From assembly GCA_038087035.1 (NCBI GenBank), contig CP051187.1:6702001-6766000 (forward strand): 64,000 nt of DNA, read 5' to 3'. The DNA comes from Gloeotrichia echinulata CP02. GTDB lineage: Bacteria > Cyanobacteriota > Cyanobacteriia > Cyanobacteriales > Nostocaceae. The notes beneath the pieces were generated by a model. That model did no database searches, had not been told where the DNA came from, and was given only the letters and a program-made list of their open reading frames with translations. Both the position numbers and the translations under genes were made by a program. Below, piece after piece: positions 1 to 7,406 of this stretch. Numbering within the stretch: position 1 is the first letter of the stretch; each line of letters starts with the position of its first letter.

Positions 1-190
1 AACTATTTGCCAGACTTACATGGACATTTATTAACAAACCGCACCAAAAACCTTGCTCGCGTATGGTGCAGACCCTACGCGCTCTGGGGGCTTCTGTCAG
101 CAAATATTTCAAGAAAATTTACATAAACCTTCTAGACCCACCTGTACTATTTATGTGATGATTTGAAAAGCTTGCCTTACAAGTAAATTT

Positions 191-1297
191 GTGTTACTGA
201 CTTCTATCAAAACCAAGTTAAAATTGACTGCCGACCAGAAAATTCTGATGTCAAAACATGCCGGCATATCCCGATTTACATACAATTGGGGACTCGCCAC
301 ATGGCAAGCATTGTATCAATCTGGATATCAACCCAATCACTTGATTTTGAAAAAGTTCTTTAATAATGAAGTGAAGCCAGTTTTGACTTGGATTAAAGAA
401 CCAGGTATTTGTCAAAAAATCACAGAATTTGCTTTTGATAATTTAGGGAAAGCTTTTAAGAACTTCTTTTGTAAACGTGCAGACTATCCCAAGTTTAAAA
501 GAAAAGGGAGAAATGAGAGTTTTACAATTAATGCGGGTGGTAAACCAATAAATATCGGTGGTAAACGGATTAAATTACCAACGATTGGCTGGGTTGCAAC
601 TTATGAATCTTTACCTCACACCACGACCACAAAGTTTACTATATCTCAATCTGCGGGAGATTGGTACATTTCTTGTGCTTATGAAATCTCCCCCGAAATT
701 ACCAAAAAAGAACATGATTATGTCGGGGTTGATTTAGGGATAAAAAATTTAGCTACCTTATCAACAGGAGTAATTTTTGTCAATCCGAAAGCTTTAAAAA
801 GTGCCCGGAGGAAATTAACAAGATTACAACGTCAACTCACAAGGAAAATCAAAGGGAGTAATCGTTATAAAAAACAAAAATTGAGAATATCTAAACTGCA
901 TCGACGTATTACTAATATACGCAAAGATGCGACTCATAAAGCAACTACATTTATCTGCAAAAACCACGCAGTTGTTGCTTTAGAAGATTTGAATACTTCG
1001 GGGATGTTGAAAAATCATAAGTTAGCCGGTGCTGTCAGCGATGCCAATTTTTATGAATTCCGCAGACAAATAGAATATAAAGTAATTAGATATGGTGGAA
1101 CTGTCGTATTTGTGGATAGATTTTACCCATCTAGTAAAACTTGTGCAAATTGTGGAGAAATTCAAGAAATTAGTCTATCACAGCGCGTTTACGAGTGTAA
1201 AAAATGTCAGCATACTTCAGACCGAGATTTAAATGCGTCTAAAAATCTCGAAAAATATGCACGTCAGGCTAAAGCGTGTCTGGACGTTAAGGGATAG
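191..1297 (+). CDS. tnpB: TnpB, RNA-guided nuclease of an IS200/IS605-like element
   Basis: This 368-residue protein has the standard TnpB layout. There is an N-terminal helix-turn-helix/OrfB region (residues about 1-110). A split RuvC nuclease follows, with Asp181 in VGVDLGIK, Glu265 in VALEDLNTS and the DRDLNAS motif at 344-350. A zinc ribbon has Cys318, Cys321, Cys336 and Cys339. The start is GTG, and the second copy in the window uses the same one. Characterised TnpB proteins cut DNA guided by an RNA made from the element's right end, which helps keep the element in place. All catalytic positions are intact, so the protein may be active. No partner tnpA is present. Length is normal for the family. 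Confidence 0.93.
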   Translation: MLLTSIKTKLKLTADQKILMSKHAGISRFTYNWGLATWQALYQSGYQPNHLILKKFFNNEVKPVLTWIKEPGICQKITEFAFDNLGKAFKNFFCKRADYPKFKRKGRNESFTINAGGKPINIGGKRIKLPTIGWVATYESLPHTTTTKFTISQSAGDWYISCAYEISPEITKKEHDYVGVDLGIKNLATLSTGVIFVNPKALKSARRKLTRLQRQLTRKIKGSNRYKKQKLRISKLHRRITNIRKDATHKATTFICKNHAVVALEDLNTSGMLKNHKLAGAVSDANFYEFRRQIEYKVIRYGGTVVFVDRFYPSSKTCANCGEIQEISLSQRVYECKKCQHTSDRDLNASKNLEKYARQAKACLDVKG

Positions 1298-1332
1298 TCG
1301 CTCCCATGCTCCCGTTGAAACGTCAAGTAATG

Positions 1333-1348
1333 TCTGGATTTGTCCAGA
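1333..1348 (+). repeat. Right-end subterminal hairpin of tnpB copy A
   Basis: TCTGGA (1333-1338) and TCCAGA (1343-1348) form a 6-bp stem with loop TTTG, 14 bases before the end of similarity between the two copies. The second copy keeps the inner 5 bp (55406-55419). It is probably both the transposase recognition hairpin and part of the guide (omega/re) RNA of TnpB. Confidence 0.65.
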
Positions 1349-1373
1349 TTTTATGTAGCAGTGGAAGAATTAA

Positions 1374-1414
1374 CTTGACTTTTGACTTTTGACTTTTGAT
1401 CCTTGACTTTTGAC
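1374..1414. repeat. STRR heptanucleotide repeat (TTGACTT type)
   Basis: Units close to TTGACTTT recur through this stretch immediately before the next gene. Short tandem heptanucleotide repeats are a known feature of heterocystous cyanobacterial genomes. Confidence 0.7.
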
Positions 1415-1419
1415 AACTT

Positions 1420-1767
1420 ATGCATGTACTTTCAATTCCCACCTGGATAATTCACGTTTCTAGCGTCATTGAGTGGATAGTCGCCATTTGGTTAATCTGG
1501 ACTTACGGCGAACTCACTGACAACCGTAGTTGGTGGGGATTGTCCTTTGGTATGTTACCAGCTTTAGTTAGCGCCATGTGTGCTTGCACTTGGCACTATT
1601 TCGACAATCCCGAATCCCTCGAATGGTTGGTCACGCTTCAAGCTACCATGACCTTAGTTGGCAATTGTACGATGTTGGCAGCTGCGGTGTGGATTTGGCG
1701 TTCTACCAAGACTGTGAAAACCGTAACTAATTCTCTTGAACCAAAATCTATTAAATCAGAGCGATGA
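1420..1767 (+). CDS. DUF2499 small membrane protein
   Basis: This 115-residue protein opens with MHVLSIPTWIIHVSSVIEW and has about three hydrophobic segments (residues about 8-30, 38-58 and 70-94). That profile fits the DUF2499 family found in cyanobacteria and photosynthetic eukaryotes. The function is unknown. Its stop codon overlaps the start of the DUF3593 gene by 4 bases (ATGA), so the two are almost certainly translationally coupled. The distribution of both families suggests a role tied to thylakoids or photosynthesis, but this is inference. The tnpB element ends about 60 bases upstream, so the promoter may have been replaced or may lie within the short repeat-rich gap. Confidence 0.8.
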   Translation: MHVLSIPTWIIHVSSVIEWIVAIWLIWTYGELTDNRSWWGLSFGMLPALVSAMCACTWHYFDNPESLEWLVTLQATMTLVGNCTMLAAAVWIWRSTKTVKTVTNSLEPKSIKSER

Positions 1768-2066
1768 TGTCTAAAGAAACCCTGTTTGCGCTTTCCTTGT
1801 TTCCCTATTTGGGTTTCTTGTGGTTTATCAGCCGCAGTCAGCAAATCCCGCGTCTAGCGCTGTATGGATTTTACGGCACGCTGGTATTTGTCGCCGTCAC
1901 TATTCCCGCCGGTATCTATGCCAAATTGCATTATGGACAGTCCTTGGCAAATGTAGATTGGCTACACGGCGGTGCTGAAGTGTTTTTGACACTTTCTAAT
2001 ATATTGGTTGTGCTGGGTTTCTGGCAAGCGATCAAGCAATTAAATTCCGTCAACAGTAAACAGTAA
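1764..2066 (+). CDS. DUF3593 small membrane protein
   Basis: This 100-residue protein has an N-terminal segment (MSKETLFALSLFPYLGFLWF) and two further hydrophobic stretches, consistent with about three membrane helices. It matches what I know of the DUF3593 family, which usually sits beside DUF2499 in cyanobacteria. The ATG overlaps the upstream stop by 4 bases. A tandem ATG-ATG is present, and the second ATG is out of step with nothing else, so either may start translation. No enzymatic motif is visible. Stable adjacency of the two families suggests that the products form one membrane complex. Confidence 0.8.
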   Translation: MMSKETLFALSLFPYLGFLWFISRSQQIPRLALYGFYGTLVFVAVTIPAGIYAKLHYGQSLANVDWLHGGAEVFLTLSNILVVLGFWQAIKQLNSVNSKQ

Positions 2067-2080
2067 AAAGTTCGTAGTTC

Positions 2081-2117
2081 GTAGGGTGCGTCAGTCATAG
2101 ATATTGACGCACTCTAC
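2081..2117. repeat. GTAGGGTGCGTCA inverted-repeat element
   Basis: A left arm GTAGGGTGCGTCA and a right arm TGACGCACTCTAC (one mismatch) flank a short spacer. Relatives lie at 5209-5279, 7192-7256 and 18924-18987. It sits between the DUF3593 gene and hisA and could fold in the transcript. Confidence 0.7.
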
Positions 2118-2154
2118 AGTCCACCAGTGTTGTATCTACATTGAGGTTCGAGTA

Positions 2155-2928
2155 ATGGATGTAATTCCAGCAATTGATTTACTAGAAGGTCGCTGTGTGC
2201 GACTATATCAGGGAGACTACGATCAATCGCAAGTTTTTAGCGAAAACCCTGCTGATGTTGCCAAACAGTGGGTTGATCAAGGTGCCGCTAAGTTACACGT
2301 AGTTGATCTAGATGGTGCGAAAAAGGGTAAAATTGTCAATCTCGCAGCAATTGAAGCGATCGCCCAAACAGTATCAGTACCAATTCAAGTTGGTGGCGGA
2401 TTGCGCGATCGCACCAGCATACAACAATTGTTTAATTTAGGGGTAAAGCGAGCAATTCTCGGCACTATCGCCGTAGAACAACCCCAGTTAGTACAAGAAC
2501 TCTGCCAAGAATTTCCCCAACAGATTATTATCGGCATTGATGCTCGTAATGGACTAGTAGCAACTCGCGGTTGGCTAGAAACCTCCGAAGTTTTAGCAAC
2601 CCAACTAGCGATACAAATGCAAGAACTGGGAGCAGTAGCCATAATTTACACTGATATCCACCGTGATGGTACTCTATCGGGTCCGAATTTAGAAGCTTTA
2701 CGAGAACTCGCCGCTGCAATTTCTATACCAATAATTGCATCTGGTGGCGTAAGTTCTATCACAGATTTGTTAAGTCTTTTAGCCTTGGAACCACAAGGCG
2801 TCACAGGTGTAATCGTGGGTCGCGCTCTGTATACTGGCGATATTCTCCTCACAGAAGCAGTGCGTGCGATCGGTCCTGGACGTATTCAGGATATTCCACC
2901 CAATCTAGATTTTTCCAGCTTTGCTTAA
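2155..2928 (+). CDS. hisA: Phosphoribosylformimino-5-aminoimidazole carboxamide ribotide isomerase HisA
   Basis: HisA catalyses the fourth step of histidine synthesis, an Amadori rearrangement of ProFAR to PRFAR (EC 5.3.1.16), in the cytosol. The 257-residue TIM barrel starts MDVIPAIDLLEG, with the catalytic Asp in PAIDL. The second catalytic Asp lies in IIYTDIHRDGTLSG, and the phosphate-binding loops VGGGLR and IASGGVSS are clear. An upstream in-frame extension to 2104 exists, but it reads through the inverted repeat at 2081-2117 and has no family similarity, so I chose the ATG at 2155. It is not in a his operon here; cobL follows after 21 bases. Confidence 0.95.
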   Translation: MDVIPAIDLLEGRCVRLYQGDYDQSQVFSENPADVAKQWVDQGAAKLHVVDLDGAKKGKIVNLAAIEAIAQTVSVPIQVGGGLRDRTSIQQLFNLGVKRAILGTIAVEQPQLVQELCQEFPQQIIIGIDARNGLVATRGWLETSEVLATQLAIQMQELGAVAIIYTDIHRDGTLSGPNLEALRELAAAISIPIIASGGVSSITDLLSLLALEPQGVTGVIVGRALYTGDILLTEAVRAIGPGRIQDIPPNLDFSSFA

Positions 2929-2949
2929 CATCCGTTAACACCAAGCCTT

Positions 2950-4206
2950 ATGACAAAAAAATGGCTCTCTATTATCGGAATTGGTGAAGACGGGTTACAG
3001 GGGTTAAGCGCGATCGCCCGTTCCCTAGTGGAGCAAGCTGCTATTATAGTGGGAGGCGATCGCCATTTGGCAATGCTCCCCAGGGATGACCACCGGGAGA
3101 AAATCCCCTGGAAATCCCCCTTTAGCGCCTCAGTAGCAGCAATTATCCAGCGTCGCGGCGAACCTATCTGCATCCTCGCTAGCGGTGATCCCATGTGTTA
3201 CGGAATTGGTGTCACCCTCATGGGGTTAATCTCCATCGCCGAAATGACGATTATCCCCGCACCTTCAGCCTTCAGCCTCGCTTGTTCCCGACTGGGATGG
3301 TCTTTGACTGAAGTAGAAACCTTGAGTTTATGCGGTCGTCCAGCTTCCCTACTCCAATCTTACATTTATCCGGGAGCTAAACTACTGATTTTGAGCGCAG
3401 GTAAAGAAACACCAGCAATCGTCGCCGAAATCTTGACAAATCGTGGTTATGGTGATAGTCAAATAACCGTTTTGGAACGGATGGGCGGTATTCAGGAAAG
3501 AATTATCATAGGTACCGCCAAATCTTGGAAAGAAACAGAACTCGCCGCATTAAATACAATTGCCGTTCATTGTACAGCCGATGCTGGAGTTATGCCATTA
3601 CCCCGATTACCGGGACTACCAGACAACGCCTACCACCATGATGGACAGCTAACCAAACGCGAAGTCAGGGCGATAACACTCGCGACCCTAGCGCCAATAC
3701 CAGGAGAATTGTTGTGGGATATCGGCGCCGGTTGTGGTTCAATATCGATAGAATGGCTGCGGACACATCCGAGATGTCAGGCGATCGCCATTGAACAAAA
3801 CCCCACTAGACTACGTTACATTGCTGACAACGCCGCCGCATTAGGAACGCCAAACTTACAAATCATCGAAGGAAAGGCGCCAAATGCCTTGAAAGATTTA
3901 CCCACACCTGATGCAATATTCATTGGCGGAGGAGTCACAGCAGAAGGATTATTTGATACATGTTGGACAGCACTGAAAATCGGGGGACGTTTAGTTGCAA
4001 ATGTCGTCACTCTAGAGGGAGAACAAACATTATTTAAATGGTATGAACAACTAGGTGGTCACTTCACCCGCATAGCCATTCAACGTGCCGAACCGATTGG
4101 TAAATTTTTAGGGTGGAAAGCAATGGCGCCTGTCACACAATGGGTAGTAATCAAGTCTTCCATCCCAGGCATAACCCGTCTTATATCACCAAGCAACAAT
4201 AGTTGA
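2950..4206 (+). CDS. cobL: Precorrin-6Y C5,15-methyltransferase (decarboxylating), CbiE-CbiT fusion
   Basis: This 418-residue protein joins two methyltransferases of corrin-ring synthesis. The N-terminal CbiE-like domain (about 1-210) begins WLSIIGIGEDGLQGL and contains LASGDPMCYGIG, the SAM-binding signature of the tetrapyrrole methylase fold. The C-terminal CbiT-like domain (about 220-405) has the Rossmann SAM motif LLWDIGAGCGSISIEW. Together they methylate C5 and C15 of precorrin-6Y and remove the acetate carboxyl from ring C. Fusion length is normal for CobL. I see no cobalamin riboswitch upstream; the gap to hisA is only 21 bases, so the gene is probably cotranscribed. Confidence 0.93.
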   Translation: MTKKWLSIIGIGEDGLQGLSAIARSLVEQAAIIVGGDRHLAMLPRDDHREKIPWKSPFSASVAAIIQRRGEPICILASGDPMCYGIGVTLMGLISIAEMTIIPAPSAFSLACSRLGWSLTEVETLSLCGRPASLLQSYIYPGAKLLILSAGKETPAIVAEILTNRGYGDSQITVLERMGGIQERIIIGTAKSWKETELAALNTIAVHCTADAGVMPLPRLPGLPDNAYHHDGQLTKREVRAITLATLAPIPGELLWDIGAGCGSISIEWLRTHPRCQAIAIEQNPTRLRYIADNAAALGTPNLQIIEGKAPNALKDLPTPDAIFIGGGVTAEGLFDTCWTALKIGGRLVANVVTLEGEQTLFKWYEQLGGHFTRIAIQRAEPIGKFLGWKAMAPVTQWVVIKSSIPGITRLISPSNNS

Positions 4207-4497
4207 TGCCCCAACTAGATTTTTTTTGTCGAAACCGGATTTTTATATCTCGCGCCCCGATATCCAGTCTACCATAAAGCCGTCCCAGAAGGACGCCGAC
4301 TCTAAACCCAGTTTTTCGGTAAAAAAAATTTTTCTAACTTCCCCCTCAAAATATTATTTGCTGTGTTATCATCGTAAGTGAGAGTTAATTCGGTGGCTTC
4401 GTTTGTTTTTAGTCTTGACAGGTTTTTTGTTTTTGGTATTTACAGACTTTTCTCCGAAATTTAAATCTCTACACATCTATGGTTTCGGAGAAAATCT
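4207..4497 (+). promoter_or_regulatory. Promoter and long 5' leader of the RRM gene
   Basis: No gene is visible in these 291 bases. The last 100 or so are T-rich and end in GGTTTCGGAGAAAATCT just before the ATG, where GGAG is a good ribosome binding site. Cold-inducible rbp genes in Anabaena are known to have long 5' leaders with a regulatory role. A similar role here is inference. Confidence 0.45.
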
Positions 4498-4809
4498 ATG
4501 TCAGTTTATGTAGGAAATCTTTCTTACGAGGTTACAGAAGAGAGCCTGAATCAGGTTTTTGCAGAATATGGTACTGTAAAGCGGGTTCAGCTACCTACAG
4601 ATCGTGAAACAGGTCGTTTACGCGGCTTTGGTTTCGTGGAAATGGGTACAGATGCAGAAGAAACTGCTGCTATTGAAGCTCTTGATGGTGCCGAGTGGAT
4701 GGGCCGTGACCTCAAAGTGAATAAAGCTAAACCGAAGGAAGATAGAGGTTCCTTTGGTGGTGGTGGTGGTGGTAATCGGGGAAATTACGGCGGACGTAAC
4801 CGTTACTAA
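4498..4809 (+). CDS. RRM RNA-binding protein, glycine-rich (cyanobacterial Rbp family)
   Basis: A single RNA-recognition motif fills residues 1-80, with RNP2 VYVGNL at 3-8 and RNP1 RGFGFVEM at 42-49. A short glycine-rich tail (about residues 84-103, GGGGGG then RGNYGGRNRY) follows. At 103 residues it matches the cyanobacterial Rbp proteins, several of which rise in the cold. These bind single-stranded RNA through the aromatic residues of RNP1 and RNP2. The gene stands alone, with a long leader upstream and a strong intrinsic terminator 67 bases after the stop. The exact paralogue (rbpA1, rbpB and so on) cannot be assigned. Confidence 0.93.
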   Translation: MSVYVGNLSYEVTEESLNQVFAEYGTVKRVQLPTDRETGRLRGFGFVEMGTDAEETAAIEALDGAEWMGRDLKVNKAKPKEDRGSFGGGGGGNRGNYGGRNRY

Positions 4810-4876
4810 GCTCCAAAGATTTAGCTCTTTGAGTGAATCAATCAATTAATCTAGGGTATTAATTTTATTTAGTAGT

Positions 4877-4905
4877 GGCTCAAGCATTCTTGCTTGAGCC
4901 TTTTT
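4877..4905 (+). terminator. Intrinsic terminator of the RRM gene
   Basis: GGCTCAAGCA (4877-4886) pairs perfectly with TGCTTGAGCC (4891-4900) around the loop TTCT, followed by TTTTT. This is the clearest Rho-independent terminator in the window. Confidence 0.93.
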
Positions 4906-5208
4906 GATACGATCCACATTCCGCAGTTTAGAGCAATTTTCCTGGTGGGGCGAGAAAACAGCCAACAAAGCTTACTTATCCAAGAGTATAGCGATTTATG
5001 ATAAGAAAAGATAGGTCTAGTTATGTCAATAAAACTTGCCTAATGATAAATCTACCACAAAAGGCAATCACCTGATTTGATTGAGCAAGGTATAGCCTAT
5101 ACAAAAAATATGAATTAATTTTTATCACAACAAGGTGTTTTCTTTAGCTAAGATATACTATGGCAATCCGGCTGGATTTTTGACAAGATACGTAGATACG
5201 TAGGGTGC

Positions 5209-5279
5209 GTTAGCGACAGCGTAACGCACCAAATCCTTGATGATGGTGCGTTACGGATTTCATCCTAACGCACCCTACG
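5209..5279. repeat. CGTAGGGTGCGTTA inverted-repeat element
   Basis: The arms CGTAGGGTGCGTTAG and CTAACGCACCCTACG are exact reverse complements. The interior holds a second nested pair (GTAACGCACC / GGTGCGTTAC). It is a perfect member of the family also seen at 2081, 7192 and 18924. It ends 67 bases before the DUF262 gene. Confidence 0.85.
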
Positions 5280-5346
5280 ATACCTAATTTTTTTCAAAAA
5301 TCAAATACTAGGCCTATATATAAAAAACATCCATAAAACCTGTATT

Positions 5347-7140
5347 ATGTCTAATTTACCAAATAAACCTCCAGTATCTCCGCTACAAAAGGAACTTGCT
5401 ATCAGAAGCGAACCTATCCAAAGGATATATAATTTTTATATCAATAATCAGTTTTATGTAAATCGGAAATATCAGAGAAAACTTGTTTGGACGATTGAAG
5501 AAAAAAGAGCATTTATAGATTCAATTTTAACCGGGTTTCCAGTACCTATAATATTATTGGCTCAAGTTAAAGAAAATATATCTACTTATGAAATAATCGA
5601 TGGAATGCAAAGGCTAAATGCGATCAATTCTTTTATTGAAGGTGAATTTGATGTTCACGGTAAATTTTTTGATTTAGCTACAATGGTAGAATCAAAATCT
5701 CGTCTTGATCAGGATTTAGTGCATCAGAAAAACCCCATATTAGAAAGAAGTTTATGTGAAGTAATAGCAAGTTATGTCATGCCTCTCTCGATTTACTCAT
5801 TCAATGATGAAGAAAGAATAGATGAAATTTTTTGAAGAATTAATTCTAATGGTAAATATTTATCTAGACAAGAGATAAGAGCATCTGGAGCAACAGAATT
5901 CTTTCCTGACCTCATACGAAAAATCTCTAGTGAAATTAGAACTGATACTTCCGCTTCAGATATTTTACTTTTAAATGATATGAAATTGATAAGTATAACC
6001 AATAAAAATCTCGATTACGGAATTAAAGTTGATGATATTTTTTGGGTGAAAAACGGTGTTTTAACTAAGGAAATGGTGAGAGAGTCAAAAGATGAAGAAA
6101 TAGTTGCAGATCTGGTGGCCTACATGGCATTACCAGAAGTCCCAAGGAGTAGTTCAGACGTACTAGATCAATTTTATGGATTAAAAGAAAGCCCAAGACA
6201 GAAGGAAATAGAAACAGCCCTTCAAAAAGTTAATCCTGATATTCTTAGAAAGAGATTTTTAAAAGTTTACGACCAAATACGTCAAGTATTAGAAATATCT
6301 CAATGTACGTTTAGTGAATTAATATTTTCAGAGCCTCTTCAAATTATACCTCGTTACTTTCAAATAATTTTTCTAAGTATTTATGACCTAATGTTTAAAG
6401 AAAATATGGAAATAAAAAATCATCAAGAGTTAGCTGATAAATTAAAGAACATTGGGGAACATATTAAAATAACTACAGGGGGAAATTGGAGTATAAAAAA
6501 TAAAAGCACTAATATAAATGCAGTGAAGGGTATTATTAGATATAATTTTAAAATTAAAGAACAAGTAGACCCGGCTACAGATAGTTGGTTGACCGAGTTT
6601 GAAACTTTACTTACGCAGTCTAGAACAGAGCAAACCCTTTTTGATTTTAAGCAAGGTTTTACAAGATTAGATGGAAGAGGTGAGTTGGATGAAAATAACT
6701 TTAACAAGATAATAAAGACTCTTACTGCTATGGCAAATCATTCTCCTTCTGCAATAGGATATGTATGTATTGGAGTTGCTGATAATGAAGTAGATGCAAA
6801 TAGAATAGAAAATTTGTATAAAATTAGCACCAAAAACTATCAAAGCTTCCACATTACGGGAATAGGTCATGAAGCTACGAGACTTACAGGAAATCTAGAT
6901 AGTTTCTTTAGATTACTGATACAGAAAGTTCAGTCTCAACCTATTGATCAATCTGTCAAAGATAATATTGGCAGAAATATAAAAATTGTTAATTATTATG
7001 GCAAAGATGTAGTTGTCTTCTGTATAAAAGCAGGACAAAGCCCTGTTATGTATGACAACAGATATTATCAACGCATTGGAGCAAACGTTGAGGAAGTTAA
7101 ACCTGAAGGGTTTCTAGAATTTTTCCGAAAATTTACTTGA
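5347..7140 (+). pseudogene. DUF262 / AlbA_2-like two-domain protein, interrupted by an in-frame TGA
   Basis: Two open stretches (5347-5832 and from about 5836 to 7140) are in the same frame and are separated by one TGA at 5833-5835. Reading through restores the expected DUF262 sequence, IF-x-RINSNGKYLSRQEIRASG. The N-terminal part (residues about 25-165) has the DUF262 signatures RKYQRKLVW and IDGMQR (84-89). This is the ParB-like nucleotide-binding fold of GmrSD/BrxU/SspE restriction proteins. The C-terminal 150 residues (TLFDFKQGF, then AMANHSPSAIGYVCIGVAD) resemble the AlbA_2/Schlafen-type putative DNA- or RNA-binding domain. The full product would be 597 residues. It is AT-rich compared with its neighbours. 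It is either a recent nonsense mutant of a defence-like gene or a recoded one. A start within the second part (5980) could still yield the C-terminal domain. Confidence 0.75.
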
Positions 7141-7191
7141 TTTTTGGTAGCAATGTAAAGTCAGGTACTTCCAGAAATTAAATTATCCACA

Positions 7192-7256
7192 GTAGGGTGC
7201 GTCAGTACAAATAATTTCTAGCTATGTCAAAAGTTTCTCGCTCTGACGCACCCTAC
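7192..7256. repeat. GTAGGGTGCGTCAG inverted-repeat element
   Basis: Exact 14-base arms GTAGGGTGCGTCAG (7192-7205) and CTGACGCACCCTAC (7243-7256) surround a 37-base spacer. It lies between the DUF262 gene and the U32 gene. Confidence 0.85.
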
Positions 7257-7406
7257 AGATTGTATGTTTTTTTTATTTGAAAGTCCCTCAGTAAAATTTA
7301 GGTCAAATAAAATTATCTTAATTGAAGTTTGGTGTTGAGCAAATCGCCCCCCATCCCTCACCAACTTCGATAAAATCACAATGGTGCTAGTTAACCTCCC
7401 AGCCTG

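Larger units (their letters stand above)
1..1362 (+). mobile_element. Solo tnpB element, copy A (IS200/IS605-like)
   Basis: The tnpB gene lies in a block that recurs in inverted orientation near 55391-56752. The similarity starts at or before base 1, so the left end may be cut by the window, and it stops after the shared GCAGT at 1362. The left side carries an imperfect hairpin with arms GCGTA and TACGC around 60-81, and the right end carries a 6-bp hairpin. Subterminal hairpins are the usual IS200/IS605 end structure. No tnpA gene is seen, so the element would need a transposase in trans. The right boundary comes from comparing the two copies; the left one is unresolved. Confidence 0.75.

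Noticed and set aside
2900..2960. Cobalamin riboswitch before cobL
   Set aside because: Only 21 bases separate hisA and cobL, too short for the aptamer, and no B12-box sequence was seen.
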